From Urmitella timonensis (GTDB taxonomy: Bacteria > Actinomycetota > Actinomycetes > Actinomycetales > Actinomycetaceae): DNA of 64,000 nucleotides. The stretch spans positions 1-64,000 of the forward strand of contig FQLW01000005.1 of the NCBI GenBank assembly GCA_900120415.1, in the 5' to 3' direction. Under the pieces are notes generated by a model that saw nothing but the letters and a program-made list of their open reading frames with translations, ran no database searches and was not told where the DNA came from. Position 1 is the first letter of the stretch. Each line of letters opens with the position of its first letter. Positions 18,512 through 27,451 of the stretch are shown piece by piece. Position numbers and translations under genes: made by a program.

Positions 18512-19135
18512 TTATCCGATTTCGAGGGCGCAGATTCGCCAGGTTTTTCCCCAGGGTTTTAGACGCATGGCTACTGCGCGTACCCGGGAGCCGTCATTGA
18601 TGCTGACTGCTACTTCTATTCCGTCAAATCCGAGGGTTCCTTCACCTACTCGCCGGTAGCAGATGCGTCGTACTTGAATCGGCTGGGGTAACGGATGGTG
18701 AAGTTCGCTGCGTGCTAATGCAAGAAAAGGTTTGCGCAGTTCGGCGGTAAACCAGTTGGCGGTTGCTTGTACGGAGCGTCTGCCAGAAAACACTTCAAAT
18801 ATGGTTTTTACTGCCGCGGCTACCCACGGTTTTATCTGAGGTAGAGCGCTGAGGGATTCGGCTTGTTTCGAGGTGGACAGTACTTCTGGTTTTACTTTTG
18901 ATGGGGGTAGGAGTGTTTGTACTTCAAGAGCTCCATATTTTGGGCTGAGGGGAATCTGGGGGAGTTCGGGACAGATTATCGCTACCGGTCCGGAGTTTGA
19001 TCCGTCTTGAGGGCAGATAGTAACTATTGGTTTTCCTGGTGGAAATAGTTCGCGGGCGGGTTGCTCGCTGTGTATAGGGCTGGCTTCTGCTGGCGCTACT
19101 TCCCGGAGGAAGGGCTGCCTAAGTGCTAGGATCAT
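18512..19135 (-). CDS. Rv3235-family protein
   Basis: 207 residues. The last ~110 residues match the actinobacterial Rv3235 pattern: a helical segment with EVFSGRRSVQATANWF, then VRRICYRR and a C-terminal strand pair VRAVAMRLKP...WRICALEIG. The first ~90 residues are Pro/Ser-rich and probably disordered. Function is unknown. In mycobacteria the family lies close to secA1, and here it converges on secA, so a link with export is suggested by position only. Family assignment is from recall of the pattern. Confidence 0.72.
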   Translation of the reverse strand: MILALRQPFLREVAPAEASPIHSEQPARELFPPGKPIVTICPQDGSNSGPVAIICPELPQIPLSPKYGALEVQTLLPPSKVKPEVLSTSKQAESLSALPQIKPWVAAAVKTIFEVFSGRRSVQATANWFTAELRKPFLALARSELHHPLPQPIQVRRICYRRVGEGTLGFDGIEVAVSINDGSRVRAVAMRLKPWGKTWRICALEIG

Positions 19136-19393
19136 GGGCTTGGTTTCCTTAAGTTGAGAAATTTCGGTCTCTAGTCCTTTAGGGGCGTTGGGGGAACAGG
19201 CATTATTGCCGGTTATCGCTTGCGCGTTATTAGAGAGCTAAATCACTCTTATCTGCAAGGCAAAAGTGTCCGCAGGGTCTGTGTAAAGCCGAGTATTAAG
19301 CAATGATTAAAGTGAGATTAGTAAAATTGGAGAAGTGTGGCTGTGGGTGGTGTTGATAGAGGTAAGTAAGAGGTTATTGGTTAGAATCAGTAT

Positions 19394-19996
19394 GTGCGAA
19401 TCTACCTCCCACTGGCAGCCAACGACCTTTTTGAGCCGCAGCTATATTCGCCCTATTGTTGGACGGGCAATCAGAGCTTTAGCAATCTTTGGGGGCTAGA
19501 TCCTCTAGATAGTGAGCAAGCAGAGGATATGGCAATGTCTATGGCGGCTATGGATTGCTTGGGGAAAGTTATCGAGGGCTATCAAGGTCGCATAGTTGCA
19601 GCCTTAGATGCAGATGTAAGTGAGCTAAATGGTCAAAACACTCCCGGGGTATTGGCGGTAAAAGACGCTTTTCCCTGGCAGCGCCTGGTCAGTGTGCATC
19701 TTGATTTAAGCGAAAATCTTCCCCTTTGTGAACAGGTAAGACGTGCGATTACCATGGCGCAAGCTAAAGCCTGGTGTCGCGGAGATTTTACTAGCACTCC
19801 CGATGGTTCAGCTAGTAATGAGCCGCTTGGGGTAAACGATATAGAGGCGGGGAAAAACACTGATATTACGGGCGCAGAAAATGCAAAAAGTACCGCCCAG
19901 GGGCTTGAGCTATGGCGGCAGCTGGCAGCAGAGCCGCTTTCTTGGTTTGACGCAAGTGAACTTGAGTATTTGCGTCGCTATCTGCGCGAATCCTAA
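19394..19996 (+). CDS. DUF6912-like hypothetical protein
   Basis: 200 residues, starting with GTG. The opening MRIYLPLAANDLFEP resembles an uncharacterised actinobacterial family that often lies near secA and Rv3235 genes. The C-terminus has WFDASELEYLRRYL. A low-complexity Asn/Glu/Gly stretch near residues 138-165 is probably a loop. No signal peptide, membrane segment or catalytic motif is visible. Not in an operon: 258 bp separate it from the divergent Rv3235-like gene. Confidence 0.65.
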   Translation: MRIYLPLAANDLFEPQLYSPYCWTGNQSFSNLWGLDPLDSEQAEDMAMSMAAMDCLGKVIEGYQGRIVAALDADVSELNGQNTPGVLAVKDAFPWQRLVSVHLDLSENLPLCEQVRRAITMAQAKAWCRGDFTSTPDGSASNEPLGVNDIEAGKNTDITGAENAKSTAQGLELWRQLAAEPLSWFDASELEYLRRYLRES

Positions 19997-20127
19997 GAGC
20001 GGCGAAGCGTCAAGTCCTTAGAGCGCCTAGATGCCAACTGATTAAAGTAACTAGCCGGCGAGAGTCTGGGGCTACCTGTTCCTAGAGTTGCCCCTACCTC
20101 TGTACCTTGGCGGATAGTCTGAGGAGT

Positions 20128-20556
20128 CTAACAGTCCCGCTCCGCTTCCTGGCTATATCCCTGGGCAGCTAAAACGCTACGTAACTGATGTATACTGTCT
20201 GCTAAATCTTCCTTAGAGGCGGGGTGGGCGTGTGCAAATTTGATGTCCTCCATCGAATTTGCCGGGATTAAGTGCAGATGCAGGTGGGGTACGTCAAACC
20301 CGGCGATGCTCAGACAGGAGCGCTCAGTGGCGAAAGCCTCGCGCTGGGCACGTCCAATAATTTGTGCCACTTTCATCAGATGTTGCAGTTCCTCAGTGGG
20401 AGCGTCCCAATAGTTTTCGACCTCCCGGCGCGGAACCAGTAATACGTGTCCCGGGGTGATGGGATTAATATCGGCAAAAGCGACACAAATATCGTCTTTC
20501 CAGCAAAAATGTCCAGGAATTTCCCCGGAGATAATGCGAGTAAAAATGGTGGACAT
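20128..20556 (-). CDS. HIT-family nucleotide hydrolase/transferase
   Basis: 142 residues. The histidine triad VPHLHLHLIP (residues 89-98) and the N-terminal IFTRIISGEIPGHFCWKDD pattern are those of HINT/HIT proteins, which hydrolyse nucleoside phosphoramidates or adenylated compounds. Length is normal. Minus strand, divergent from ftsZ with a 196-bp spacer. An alternative upstream start would extend into the ftsZ promoter area and is unlikely. Confidence 0.93.
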   Translation of the reverse strand: MSTIFTRIISGEIPGHFCWKDDICVAFADINPITPGHVLLVPRREVENYWDAPTEELQHLMKVAQIIGRAQREAFATERSCLSIAGFDVPHLHLHLIPANSMEDIKFAHAHPASKEDLADSIHQLRSVLAAQGYSQEAERDC

Positions 20557-20710
20557 ACTTCCTCCTCGGGTCGATACTTATATCTTTCATAATAGGACGA
20601 AGGCGGGCTGAGAATAGTTTTTGAGCAAAATCCGCAACACGCGCCGATAATACTTGCTGAACGAATCCTATTACGTAGGATTTTCGTTTGACCAAGAGGG
20701 CAAACAATAC

Positions 20711-20737
20711 TAACCCTAAACTAAAGGTTTAGGGTTA
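20711..20737 (+). promoter_or_regulatory. Perfect 11-bp inverted repeat in the ftsZ leader
   Basis: TAACCCTAAAC (20711-20721) and GTTTAGGGTTA (20727-20737) are perfect inverse copies around a 5-base loop. They end five bases before the GGAGGG ribosome site of ftsZ. As RNA it would form a strong hairpin next to the ribosome site; as DNA it could be an operator. TTGACC near 20689 may be a -35 element. Confidence 0.45.
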
Positions 20738-20752
20738 TATCGGAGGGCGACC

Positions 20753-22117
20753 GTGACAGTACCAGACACTAACCTGGCAGATATTAAAGTCGTAGGCATC
20801 GGCGGAGGCGGGGTAAACGCTGTAAACCGCATGATTGATTTCGGATTAAAAGGCGTTGAATTTATCGCCATTAACACTGATGCTCAGGCACTGATGATGT
20901 CAGACGCTGATGTAAAACTCGACATCGGTCGCGAAGAAACTCGCGGTCTAGGGGCAGGAGCCGACCCCAAAGTCGGTGAACGGGCAGCCGCCGATAACGA
21001 AGAAGAAATAAAAGACACCCTACAAGGCGCAGACATGGTGTTCGTGACCGCCGGTGAAGGGGGCGGAACTGGCACTGGCGGCGCTCCGATTGTGGCGCGA
21101 GTAGCCCGAGAAATGGGAGCACTCACTATCGGGGTAGTAACCAGACCCTTTGCTTTCGAGGGCAAACGTCGTCAAACCCAGGCAGAAGCCGGGGTAGAAG
21201 CGCTGCGTAAAGAAGTCGATACCATTATCGTGATTCCCAACGATCGCCTACTAGAAATCTCCGATCAAAACATATCAATCGTTGATGCATTTGCCGCTGC
21301 TGATGAAGTCCTCCACTCCGGGGTACAGGGCATAACTGACCTGATTACCACCTCCGCCCTCATCAACGTAGACTTTGCGGACGTAAAAAGCGTGATGAAA
21401 GGAGCAGGAACCGCCCTAATGGGGATTGGTTCTGCCACCGGCGAGGATCGCGCGATTCGCGCCGCCGAAGCCGCCTTTATGTCCCCGCTGCTAGAAGCCG
21501 ATATTGATGGAGCACTCGGGGTGTTGATGTTCTTCCAAGGCGGCTCAGATATGGGTCTAATCGAGGTACACCGCGCTGCCGATATGGTCAGGGAAATGGT
21601 ACACCCCGAAGCCAATATTATTTTCGGTGCCAACGTAGACGAATCCCTGGGCGACCAAATCAGAGTAACCATTATTGCTGCCGGATTTGATGAGCCTAGA
21701 ACCGCTAAAGGTAAAGCTAAAAGCGTGAAATCAGAACCGAGAGTTCCCGGCTCTGCCGCACGGTCTGAAAATACTTCCACCAGCGCTCCGGCGGTGAAAG
21801 AAACGCCGGTCAGCTCCGAGGACTCCACGCTCACTACCTCTATCCCCACATTTCCACGCCGAGCAGCCTTAAAAGAGGACGAACGCAGCGTTGGAGATTT
21901 ACCCCGAGTTAGCACCTCAGGTGGGGCGCACCGCTTACCGGTGACCCCTCCCTCCAGAGATGCTTTTAACCGCAACGAAGGGGGCAGCGGACGTAGCTAC
22001 CAGGATAACTTTGGGATAAATAACCGGAGCGAAGATGACTCTACGCTCACCGTGCCTCGGGTATTCGAGGACGACGAGCGCGAATCGGGACTGGATGTAC
22101 CCGACTTTATGCGGTAG
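20753..22117 (+). CDS. ftsZ: Cell division GTPase FtsZ
   Basis: 454 residues, GTG start with GGAGGG upstream. FtsZ polymerises into the division ring. Tubulin signature GGGTGTG at 103-109, nucleotide-binding [13 protein letters not shown] near 16-27, and the synergy-loop region are all present. A disordered linker (about 320-435) leads to the conserved C-terminal peptide DVPDFMR, the docking site for SepF and other partners. It heads a division cluster (pgeF, sepF, yggT, divIVA). The murein genes that usually precede ftsZ are absent here; a HIT gene lies upstream instead. Confidence 0.98.
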   Translation: MTVPDTNLADIKVVGIGGGGVNAVNRMIDFGLKGVEFIAINTDAQALMMSDADVKLDIGREETRGLGAGADPKVGERAAADNEEEIKDTLQGADMVFVTAGEGGGTGTGGAPIVARVAREMGALTIGVVTRPFAFEGKRRQTQAEAGVEALRKEVDTIIVIPNDRLLEISDQNISIVDAFAAADEVLHSGVQGITDLITTSALINVDFADVKSVMKGAGTALMGIGSATGEDRAIRAAEAAFMSPLLEADIDGALGVLMFFQGGSDMGLIEVHRAADMVREMVHPEANIIFGANVDESLGDQIRVTIIAAGFDEPRTAKGKAKSVKSEPRVPGSAARSENTSTSAPAVKETPVSSEDSTLTTSIPTFPRRAALKEDERSVGDLPRVSTSGGAHRLPVTPPSRDAFNRNEGGSGRSYQDNFGINNRSEDDSTLTVPRVFEDDERESGLDVPDFMR

Positions 22118-22123
22118 GTCGCC

Positions 22124-22870
22124 ATGTTTAAAATAGGCGGTGCACAAGCAGTTTTTACCAATCGGATTGGTGGAAAATCAACTGGAGCATATGCAACTCT
22201 TAACCTGGGAAATCACGTAGGTGATGACTTAGAGATAGTTGCGCAGAACCGGAGGATTGTAGCCGATGCAATTGGACGGAAAGTGGTTTGGATGCATCAA
22301 ACCCACTCCAATCGGGTGGTGCAAGTTCACCCCGGTTATACCGACGCTCCTGCCGAAGGGGACGCGGTAATTATTGATAGCCGGGAGTTCATTGAACTGG
22401 GTTTAACCACCCCCGCAGCGGCCGTAATGGTTGCCGATTGCGTTCCCCTACTGCTTTCCTCCGATGACGGATTGCTGGTAGCAGCTGTCCATGCCGGTAG
22501 AGCCGGGACAGTAACCGGAATTGTGCGAGAAACCGTAATCGCAATGCGCAAACTGGGGGCAGAAAACGGCAAAATATATGCTGCTATCGGTCCGGCAATC
22601 TGCGGAGCCTGCTATGAAGTTCCAGAAGCGATGCGCCGACACGTTACCGGGCACGTCCCGGCTGCTTGGTCACGCACTCGGGAAGGCAGTCCCGGTCTGG
22701 ATTTGAAAGCCGGAGTAATTTCGCAGCTTAGGGCGGCAGGAGCACGCATTACTTTTGTGTCTAAACGCTGCACCTTTGAAGACCGTAACCTGTATTCATA
22801 TCGGCGTGATAACGCTACCGGACGTTTCGCGGGGATTATTCTAGGGAAAACTAAACTTACTTCCGGCTGA
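22124..22870 (+). CDS. pgeF: PgeF/YlmD-family protein (laccase-domain, purine nucleoside or peptidoglycan editing)
   Basis: 248 residues, 6 bp after ftsZ and clearly co-transcribed. The family metal-site motifs are present: MHQTHSNRVV (residues ~46-55), ADCVPLLL, AVHAGRAGT and GPAICGACYEV. Members are described as purine nucleoside phosphorylases/adenosine deaminases and, for E. coli PgeF, as an editor that keeps L-Ser out of peptidoglycan stem peptides. Which activity applies here cannot be told. The position in the ftsZ cluster is conserved across Gram-positives. Confidence 0.88.
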   Translation: MFKIGGAQAVFTNRIGGKSTGAYATLNLGNHVGDDLEIVAQNRRIVADAIGRKVVWMHQTHSNRVVQVHPGYTDAPAEGDAVIIDSREFIELGLTTPAAAVMVADCVPLLLSSDDGLLVAAVHAGRAGTVTGIVRETVIAMRKLGAENGKIYAAIGPAICGACYEVPEAMRRHVTGHVPAAWSRTREGSPGLDLKAGVISQLRAAGARITFVSKRCTFEDRNLYSYRRDNATGRFAGIILGKTKLTSG

Positions 22871-22979
22871 ACTGTGCTTTTTTATTTGTGTTTTTCAAAA
22901 CACGCCGTGGCAATACTTCAAAAAAACCTTTACGACAATTAACGTTTCTATAGACCCGCATTAAAAGAAGGAGAACCTG

Positions 22980-23444
22980 ATGGGCGCTTTGAGGAAAACG
23001 ATGGACTATTTCGGTCTATCCGAACCGCAAGAGAACGAAGCTTACAGTGACGAGCTACAAAGCGAAGTTCCCGACTCTGAAGTCCCCGCCCCTCGTCCTC
23101 GGATAGTAGAACCAGCGGTGCGTTTTCCCCATGCGGTCAAATCTTCCGCAGAACCCGCGGTAGAGCTGAAACGAATCGTAACTATTCGTCCTACCACCTA
23201 CAACGAGGCTCAAAGCATCGGGGAAGCCTTCAAAGAGGGCACTCCGGTAATTATGAACCTGGGGGCAATGAATGACCTGGAAGCACGGCGAATGATTGAT
23301 TTCGCTGCCGGTCTTAGCTTCGCCCTCGATGGGGGAATAGAAAAAGTAACTAACCGGGTATTTTTGCTGTCGCCAAAGTCGGTGCAAGTAGACGAGGGCG
23401 CGTCCTCCCTGAGTTCCAAAAAAGACTTCTTTAATCAAAGCTAG
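22980..23444 (+). CDS. sepF: Cell division protein SepF
   Basis: 154 residues, ATG with GAAGGAG upstream. The N-terminal MGALRKTMDYFGL amphipathic helix is the membrane anchor of SepF. After an acidic/proline linker the C-terminal domain (about 65-140) has the dimerising SepF fold sequence with PVIMNLGAMNDLEARRMIDFAAGL. SepF tethers FtsZ to the membrane in actinobacteria, which lack FtsA. Cluster position between pgeF and yggT is typical. Confidence 0.95.
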   Translation: MGALRKTMDYFGLSEPQENEAYSDELQSEVPDSEVPAPRPRIVEPAVRFPHAVKSSAEPAVELKRIVTIRPTTYNEAQSIGEAFKEGTPVIMNLGAMNDLEARRMIDFAAGLSFALDGGIEKVTNRVFLLSPKSVQVDEGASSLSSKKDFFNQS

Positions 23445-23447
23445 TAG

Positions 23448-23753
23448 ATGGTTGCTTTAGTCTATTGGGTTGGTCAGATAGGTAGATTACTTCTTCAGCT
23501 CTACCTTTTGGCGTTAATAGTTAGGGCGGTGCTGTCGTGGGTTTTGGCGTTGAATCCCTCGTGGCGTCCTAGTAACTCGTTTACTCTGTTTATCTGTAAT
23601 CTGATTTTTGGGATTACCGACCCGCCCCTAAGGTTTTTAGGAAAATTCATTAAACCTTTACGGCTTGGGACTATCGCCCTAGATTTGAGTTTTATCGTAT
23701 TATTCTTGCTGGTCACAATCTTAATTAAGGTTTGGATTTTTATCGTTAGCTGA
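23448..23753 (+). CDS. YggT-family membrane protein
   Basis: 101 residues, starting 3 bp after the sepF stop. Two hydrophobic regions (about 8-30 and 75-98) flank a conserved loop with PLRFLGKFIKPLRLGTIALDLSF. The family sits with sepF and divIVA in most Gram-positives and is thought to act in envelope or osmotic functions, but no activity is established. Confidence 0.88.
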   Translation: MVALVYWVGQIGRLLLQLYLLALIVRAVLSWVLALNPSWRPSNSFTLFICNLIFGITDPPLRFLGKFIKPLRLGTIALDLSFIVLFLLVTILIKVWIFIVS

Positions 23754-23959
23754 TTTTTAGTTCTGCTGCAGAGTTAGAACCGCAGAAAAATACCTAAAAT
23801 GTTGCCGAAAGCCACAGATGTTACTATTGTTGAAGATGTGGAAGTTGAGCAGATCTCCGGTATGCTTGTTTCCAACTGCAACCTATAGCGCAGAAGTTCC
23901 CCGCGGCAGGTAAGATGCCTACCCTGGGAGAAAGAAAATAGATAACTGAGGTGACAGGT

Positions 23960-24766
23960 ATGGCTCTGCTGACTGCTGAAGATGTCCACTGGAAGCAATT
24001 CCAGGCGACCAAATTTCGCGAAGGCTACGATCAGGAAGAAGTAGACGAGTTCTTAGATGAGGTCGTAGAAACTATCGCGACACTTCAAGATCAAAATGCT
24101 TCCTTAAAAACCGAGCTAGATGAAGCTCGCCAACAGGCAGCTTCCGGTGGGGTAGCTCCCGCTTCCAGCGACAATAACGAAGAAGTTGCCGCACTCAAGG
24201 CGCAACTGGACACTGCGAATATGCAGATTGCTCAGATGCAAGCCGAAGTGCAGCAATATCAAGCTGCCGCTGCCGAGGGTAATCCGCAAGCTGGTGAACA
24301 AATCCAGGCGCTACAGGCTCATTTGGCGCAAACACAGCAAGAGTCTCAAGCAGCTTTGGCACAGTCCCAAGCCGAGACTCAGCAGGCAATCGCCGAAATC
24401 GAGCAGCTGCGTGAACAGTTGGCACAGGCAGAACAGAATATGCAAGCTGCTGCCCAGCCAGCCCCCGCTGAGCAGCCCGAAGACGCGACTTCCATGTTGG
24501 CTCTAGCTCAACGCGTACATGACGAATATGTCCGTAACGGTCAAAAGGAAGCCGACCAGATTCTGGAAGATTCCCGCCTCAAAGGTGACCAGATTGTACG
24601 GGAAGCAAACGATGAACGTCGTCGCGTACTAGAACAGCTAGAATCTGAACGGGCAGACCTCGAAGCCCGAGTAGACGACCTCAAAGCATTCGAGAATGAT
24701 TACCGCCAGAAAGTTCGCGAACATCTACATGCTTTAATAGGTCAGCTAGATGCCCAAGAGGCATAA
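23960..24766 (+). CDS. divIVA: DivIVA/Wag31 polar growth coiled-coil protein
   Basis: 268 residues from ATG 23960, preferred over GTG 23951 because TGAGGTG lies at the right distance and the resulting MALLTAEDVHWKQFQ start is canonical. The N-terminal DivIVA lipid-binding domain has KFREGYDQEEVDEFLDEV (residues ~19-36). A central Gln/Ala-rich region and a long coiled coil ending in the C-terminal DLEARVDDLKAFENDYRQK follow. Wag31 marks curved membrane and poles and directs wall growth. A strong terminator follows, closing the ftsZ-divIVA unit. Confidence 0.93.
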   Translation: MALLTAEDVHWKQFQATKFREGYDQEEVDEFLDEVVETIATLQDQNASLKTELDEARQQAASGGVAPASSDNNEEVAALKAQLDTANMQIAQMQAEVQQYQAAAAEGNPQAGEQIQALQAHLAQTQQESQAALAQSQAETQQAIAEIEQLREQLAQAEQNMQAAAQPAPAEQPEDATSMLALAQRVHDEYVRNGQKEADQILEDSRLKGDQIVREANDERRRVLEQLESERADLEARVDDLKAFENDYRQKVREHLHALIGQLDAQEA

Positions 24767-24806
24767 ATAGTTTGCTTATAGTCCCTTCCATATTGCCTGG
24801 AGGGTG

Positions 24807-24852
24807 AAAGTGGCGATGCCACCACCAGAGTGGTGACATCGCCACTTTTTTA
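24807..24852 (+). terminator. Intrinsic terminator after divIVA
   Basis: GTGGCGATG (24810-24818) pairs with CATCGCCAC (24837-24845), an inner CCACCA/TGGTG adds pairs, and TTTTTT follows directly. A-residues before the stem also allow some bidirectional use. Confidence 0.92.
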
Positions 24853-24910
24853 TTAAATTTAGGTATTACCCCCTAAAGTTAGATTTAGATTTAGCCGACC
24901 TGGGAAGAAG

Positions 24911-25444
24911 ATGAAACACCAAAAAAAGGGAAAACTGGCACCGCTTCTGGTCATATTTGCGTTCGTGGCCATCCCGGTGTTGATTATTGACCAAGCTACC
25001 AAGACCTGGGCGCTACGTACTCTGGAAATCGGGGCAGAACCCAAGCCCTTATTGGGGAACTTTATCGGTTTGCAACTGGTGCGCAATCCCGGTGCTGCTT
25101 TCTCCCTCGCGGAGAGTTTCACCTGGGTGTTTTCGCTGATAGCTCTGGTGGTTTTAGCAATAATTATCTGGAGCGGACGTAATATGACCGCTACTTCCTG
25201 GCAAATATCTCTTGGTCTGCTAGCGGGTGGAGCGCTGGGAAACCTGGTGGATCGGATTGCGCAGCCCCCAGGGATATTTCGCGGTCACGTCGTTGATTTC
25301 TTGAACTATCGCTCACTGTTTGTAGGTAATATAGCCGATATTGCGATAGTAGTAGCAGTAATATCCGTAGTTATTCTCGTGGTGTTAGGCGTTCCTTCGG
25401 TAAAGACGAATCATGCTTATAAGCCGGAGCGTGTGCGAGCCTAA
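24911..25444 (+). CDS. lspA: Lipoprotein signal peptidase (type II)
   Basis: 177 residues with four predicted membrane segments. It cleaves prolipoprotein signal peptides after lipid modification of the cysteine. Family motifs: IDQATKTW (26-33), VRNPGAAFSLA (57-67), GALGNLVDRI (107-116), and the catalytic aspartates in GHVVDFLNY (Asp130) and NIADIAI (Asp143). Ribosome site GGGAAGAAG. It is followed one base later by the pseudouridine synthase gene, the usual lspA-rluD pair. Confidence 0.96.
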   Translation: MKHQKKGKLAPLLVIFAFVAIPVLIIDQATKTWALRTLEIGAEPKPLLGNFIGLQLVRNPGAAFSLAESFTWVFSLIALVVLAIIIWSGRNMTATSWQISLGLLAGGALGNLVDRIAQPPGIFRGHVVDFLNYRSLFVGNIADIAIVVAVISVVILVVLGVPSVKTNHAYKPERVRA

Positions 25445-25445
25445 A

Positions 25446-26372
25446 ATGCGCGAGCACCTTTCAATCCGCCTTGGCGATTCAGTCTCTAAAATGCGTCTCG
25501 ACCAGGCAATTGCTGCGCAAGCGGGGATTTCTCGTTCTCTGGTTGCCAAACTAATAAAACAGGGCGATCTAAAAATAAATGGGCGTCGTCCTCGGAAATC
25601 GGATGAAGTTTTCGCGGGAGATCAGGTGGAAATCCTGTTACCGGATACTTCTGAAAAGAGCCTGGAAACTCCAGCTGAGCTGCCTATCCTTTATGAGGAC
25701 TCCGATGTAGTGGTGGTTAATAAACCGGTAGGAATGGCTGCGCACGCAGCGCCGGGATGGAAGGGAGCTACCGTTGTTGGCGCGCTCTTGGCAAAGGGCT
25801 GCCAAATCTCTACCTCGGGACCGAAGGAACGCTGTGGGGTTGTGCATCGCCTTGATGTGGGGACTAGCGGTGTCATGGTTGTGGCGAAAACGGAACTTGC
25901 TTTTGAGGCTCTCAAGCGGGATTTTCACGATCGCAAGGTACAAAAGATATATCATGCCCTGGTTCAGGGTTATATTGAACCAGCAGAGGGCACAATTGAG
26001 GCTCCGATAGGTCGCCATCCCTCCCGAGATTTTAGAATGGCTGTGGTTGCGGGGGGGAAACCAGCTATTTCGCATTATCGCACTTTAGAGCGGTTTTTGG
26101 GGGCTTCTCTGGTTCAAGTTCATCTGGAAACTGGGAGAACTCATCAGATTAGGGTGCATATGCAGGCGGTTCAGCACTGTATTGTGGGGGATCCTATCTA
26201 TGGAGGTAATCCGGTTCTGGCGAAGCAACTCGGTCTAGAACGCCAGTGGCTACACGCGGTCAGTTTGACCTTTGCGCATCCACGAACCCAAAAAGACCTG
26301 ACCGTTAATGCGCCCTTGACTAAAGATTTAGCAGTGGCATTAGAGATACTACGCGCTCAAGAGGACTGTTAA
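25446..26372 (+). CDS. rluD: RluD-type 23S rRNA pseudouridine synthase
   Basis: 308 residues from ATG 25446, one base after the lspA stop; an earlier in-frame ATG at 25413 would overlap lspA by 32 bp and is less likely. S4 RNA-binding domain at about 15-65, then the synthase domain with HRLDVGTSGVMVVAK (134-148), where Asp137 is the catalytic nucleophile. RluD modifies uridines of helix 69 in 23S rRNA. It could also be another RluA-family member, since target choice is not readable from sequence. Confidence 0.92.
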   Translation: MREHLSIRLGDSVSKMRLDQAIAAQAGISRSLVAKLIKQGDLKINGRRPRKSDEVFAGDQVEILLPDTSEKSLETPAELPILYEDSDVVVVNKPVGMAAHAAPGWKGATVVGALLAKGCQISTSGPKERCGVVHRLDVGTSGVMVVAKTELAFEALKRDFHDRKVQKIYHALVQGYIEPAEGTIEAPIGRHPSRDFRMAVVAGGKPAISHYRTLERFLGASLVQVHLETGRTHQIRVHMQAVQHCIVGDPIYGGNPVLAKQLGLERQWLHAVSLTFAHPRTQKDLTVNAPLTKDLAVALEILRAQEDC

Positions 26373-26451
26373 GCCTGATATTTGAAGTTTCCCGCCTGGG
26401 AAATGCCCTGTGGTTTTGGGTTTTTAGTGCTAGGGCGGTTTTGCGGGTCTA

Positions 26452-27390
26452 GGAGGGTGGAGTGGTTTCTGCTCTGCTGTGGTGTTGAGTTGGGAGGGTG
26501 GAAGTGTCTGGGGAGGGTGGAATGGTTGGGGGTGTGCTGGTTACCAGGAGTTTTGCTGGCAGAATCACCCTCCTGGTGCGGAATCACCCTCCTGATGTGG
26601 GACTATCTGTTGGGAATAGGTTTCTGTTGCTGGCTATGTGCTTTGTGGTTGCAGAATCGCCCTCCGGATACAAAATGACCCTCCCGGTACAAAATCGCCC
26701 TCCTGATTGTTTGGGTGATGCGGGATTTTGGAGGTTTTGACGGTCTGAGGAGGGTGGAGTGGTTTCTGGGCTGCTGTGGTGTTGAGTTGGGAGGGTGGAA
26801 GTGTCTGGGGAGGGTGGAATGGTTGGGGGTGTGCTGGTGAGCAGGGCTTTTGTTGGTGGAATCACCCTCCGGGTACAGAATCGCCCTCCGGATACAGAAT
26901 GACTCTCCGGGTGCGGAATCGCCTTCCGGGTTGTTTGGGTGATGCGGGATTTTGGAGGTTTTGACGGTCTGAGGAGGGTGGAGTGGTTTCTGGGCTGCTG
27001 TGGTGTCGAGTCGGGAGGGCGGAAATGTCTGGGGAGGGTGGAATGGTTAAGGGCGTGTTGGTTAGCAGGGGTTTTGCTGGTTGAATCGCCCTCCCGGTGC
27101 AGAATCACCCTCCCGGTTGTCTGGTTGATGCGGGGTTTTGCCGGTTTTGGGAGGGTGGAAGTGTCTTGGGAGGGTGGAGTGGTTAGGGGCGTGCTGGTTA
27201 CCAGGGGTTTTGCTGGTAAAATCGCCCTCCCGGTGCAGAATCGCCCTCCCGGTGCAGAATGACCCTCCCGGTGCAGAATGACCCTCCGGGTACAGAATCA
27301 CCCTCCTGATGTGGGACTATCTGCTGGGAATAGGTTTCTGTTGCTGGCTATGTGCTTTAAGCTTGCGGAATCGCCCTCCAGGTGCGGGAG
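26452..27390 (+). repeat. 19-bp phased inverted arrays, locus 3 (four consecutive units)
   Basis: Forward cores sit in exact 19-bp pairs at 26492/26511, 27013/27032 and 27149/27168, with singles at about 26452, 26750 and 26972. Reverse units run head to tail at 19 bp: 26653-26709 (three), 26858-26933 (four) and 27218-27312 (five, the best being AGAATCGCCCTCCCGGTGC at 27237-27255). The spacer phrase GTGCTGGTTACCAGG recurs between forward and reverse blocks. Larger units of roughly 180-300 bp repeat four times. A segment GTGGGACTATCTG plus ~50 bp occurs at both 26597 and 27312. Confidence 0.9.
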
Positions 27391-27404
27391 GATTTACAAC
27401 TAAA

Positions 27405-27451
27405 GCCTGTCCCCAGTAGTAGATAATGACAGGCGGTGCTGTTGGGGACAG
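27405..27451 (+). promoter_or_regulatory. comEA leader with two mutually exclusive hairpins
   Basis: GCCTGTC (27405-27411) can pair with GACAGGC (27428-27434). Alternatively CTGTCCCCA (27407-27415) can pair with TGGGGACAG (27443-27451). The left arms overlap, so only one can form at a time. The element ends 45 bp before the comEA start. A regulatory switch is inferred, not shown. Confidence 0.45.

Noticed and set aside
20711-20737. Telomere-like CCCTAAA/TTTAGGG sequence
   Set aside because: It is a single palindrome in an ordinary bacterial leader; resemblance to plant-type telomere repeats is coincidental.
21265-21975. 236-codon minus-strand frame opposite ftsZ
   Set aside because: Entirely within ftsZ, which is certain; composition shadow.
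26584-27108. 174-codon minus-strand frame across the repeat arrays
   Set aside because: It translates the arrays themselves, giving recurring REGD/PEGD peptides in several frames, has no ribosome site, and similar frames occur in every array locus.
27218-27312. CRISPR array
   Set aside because: The 19-bp units abut with no unique spacers, occur in both orientations, and no cas genes are present.
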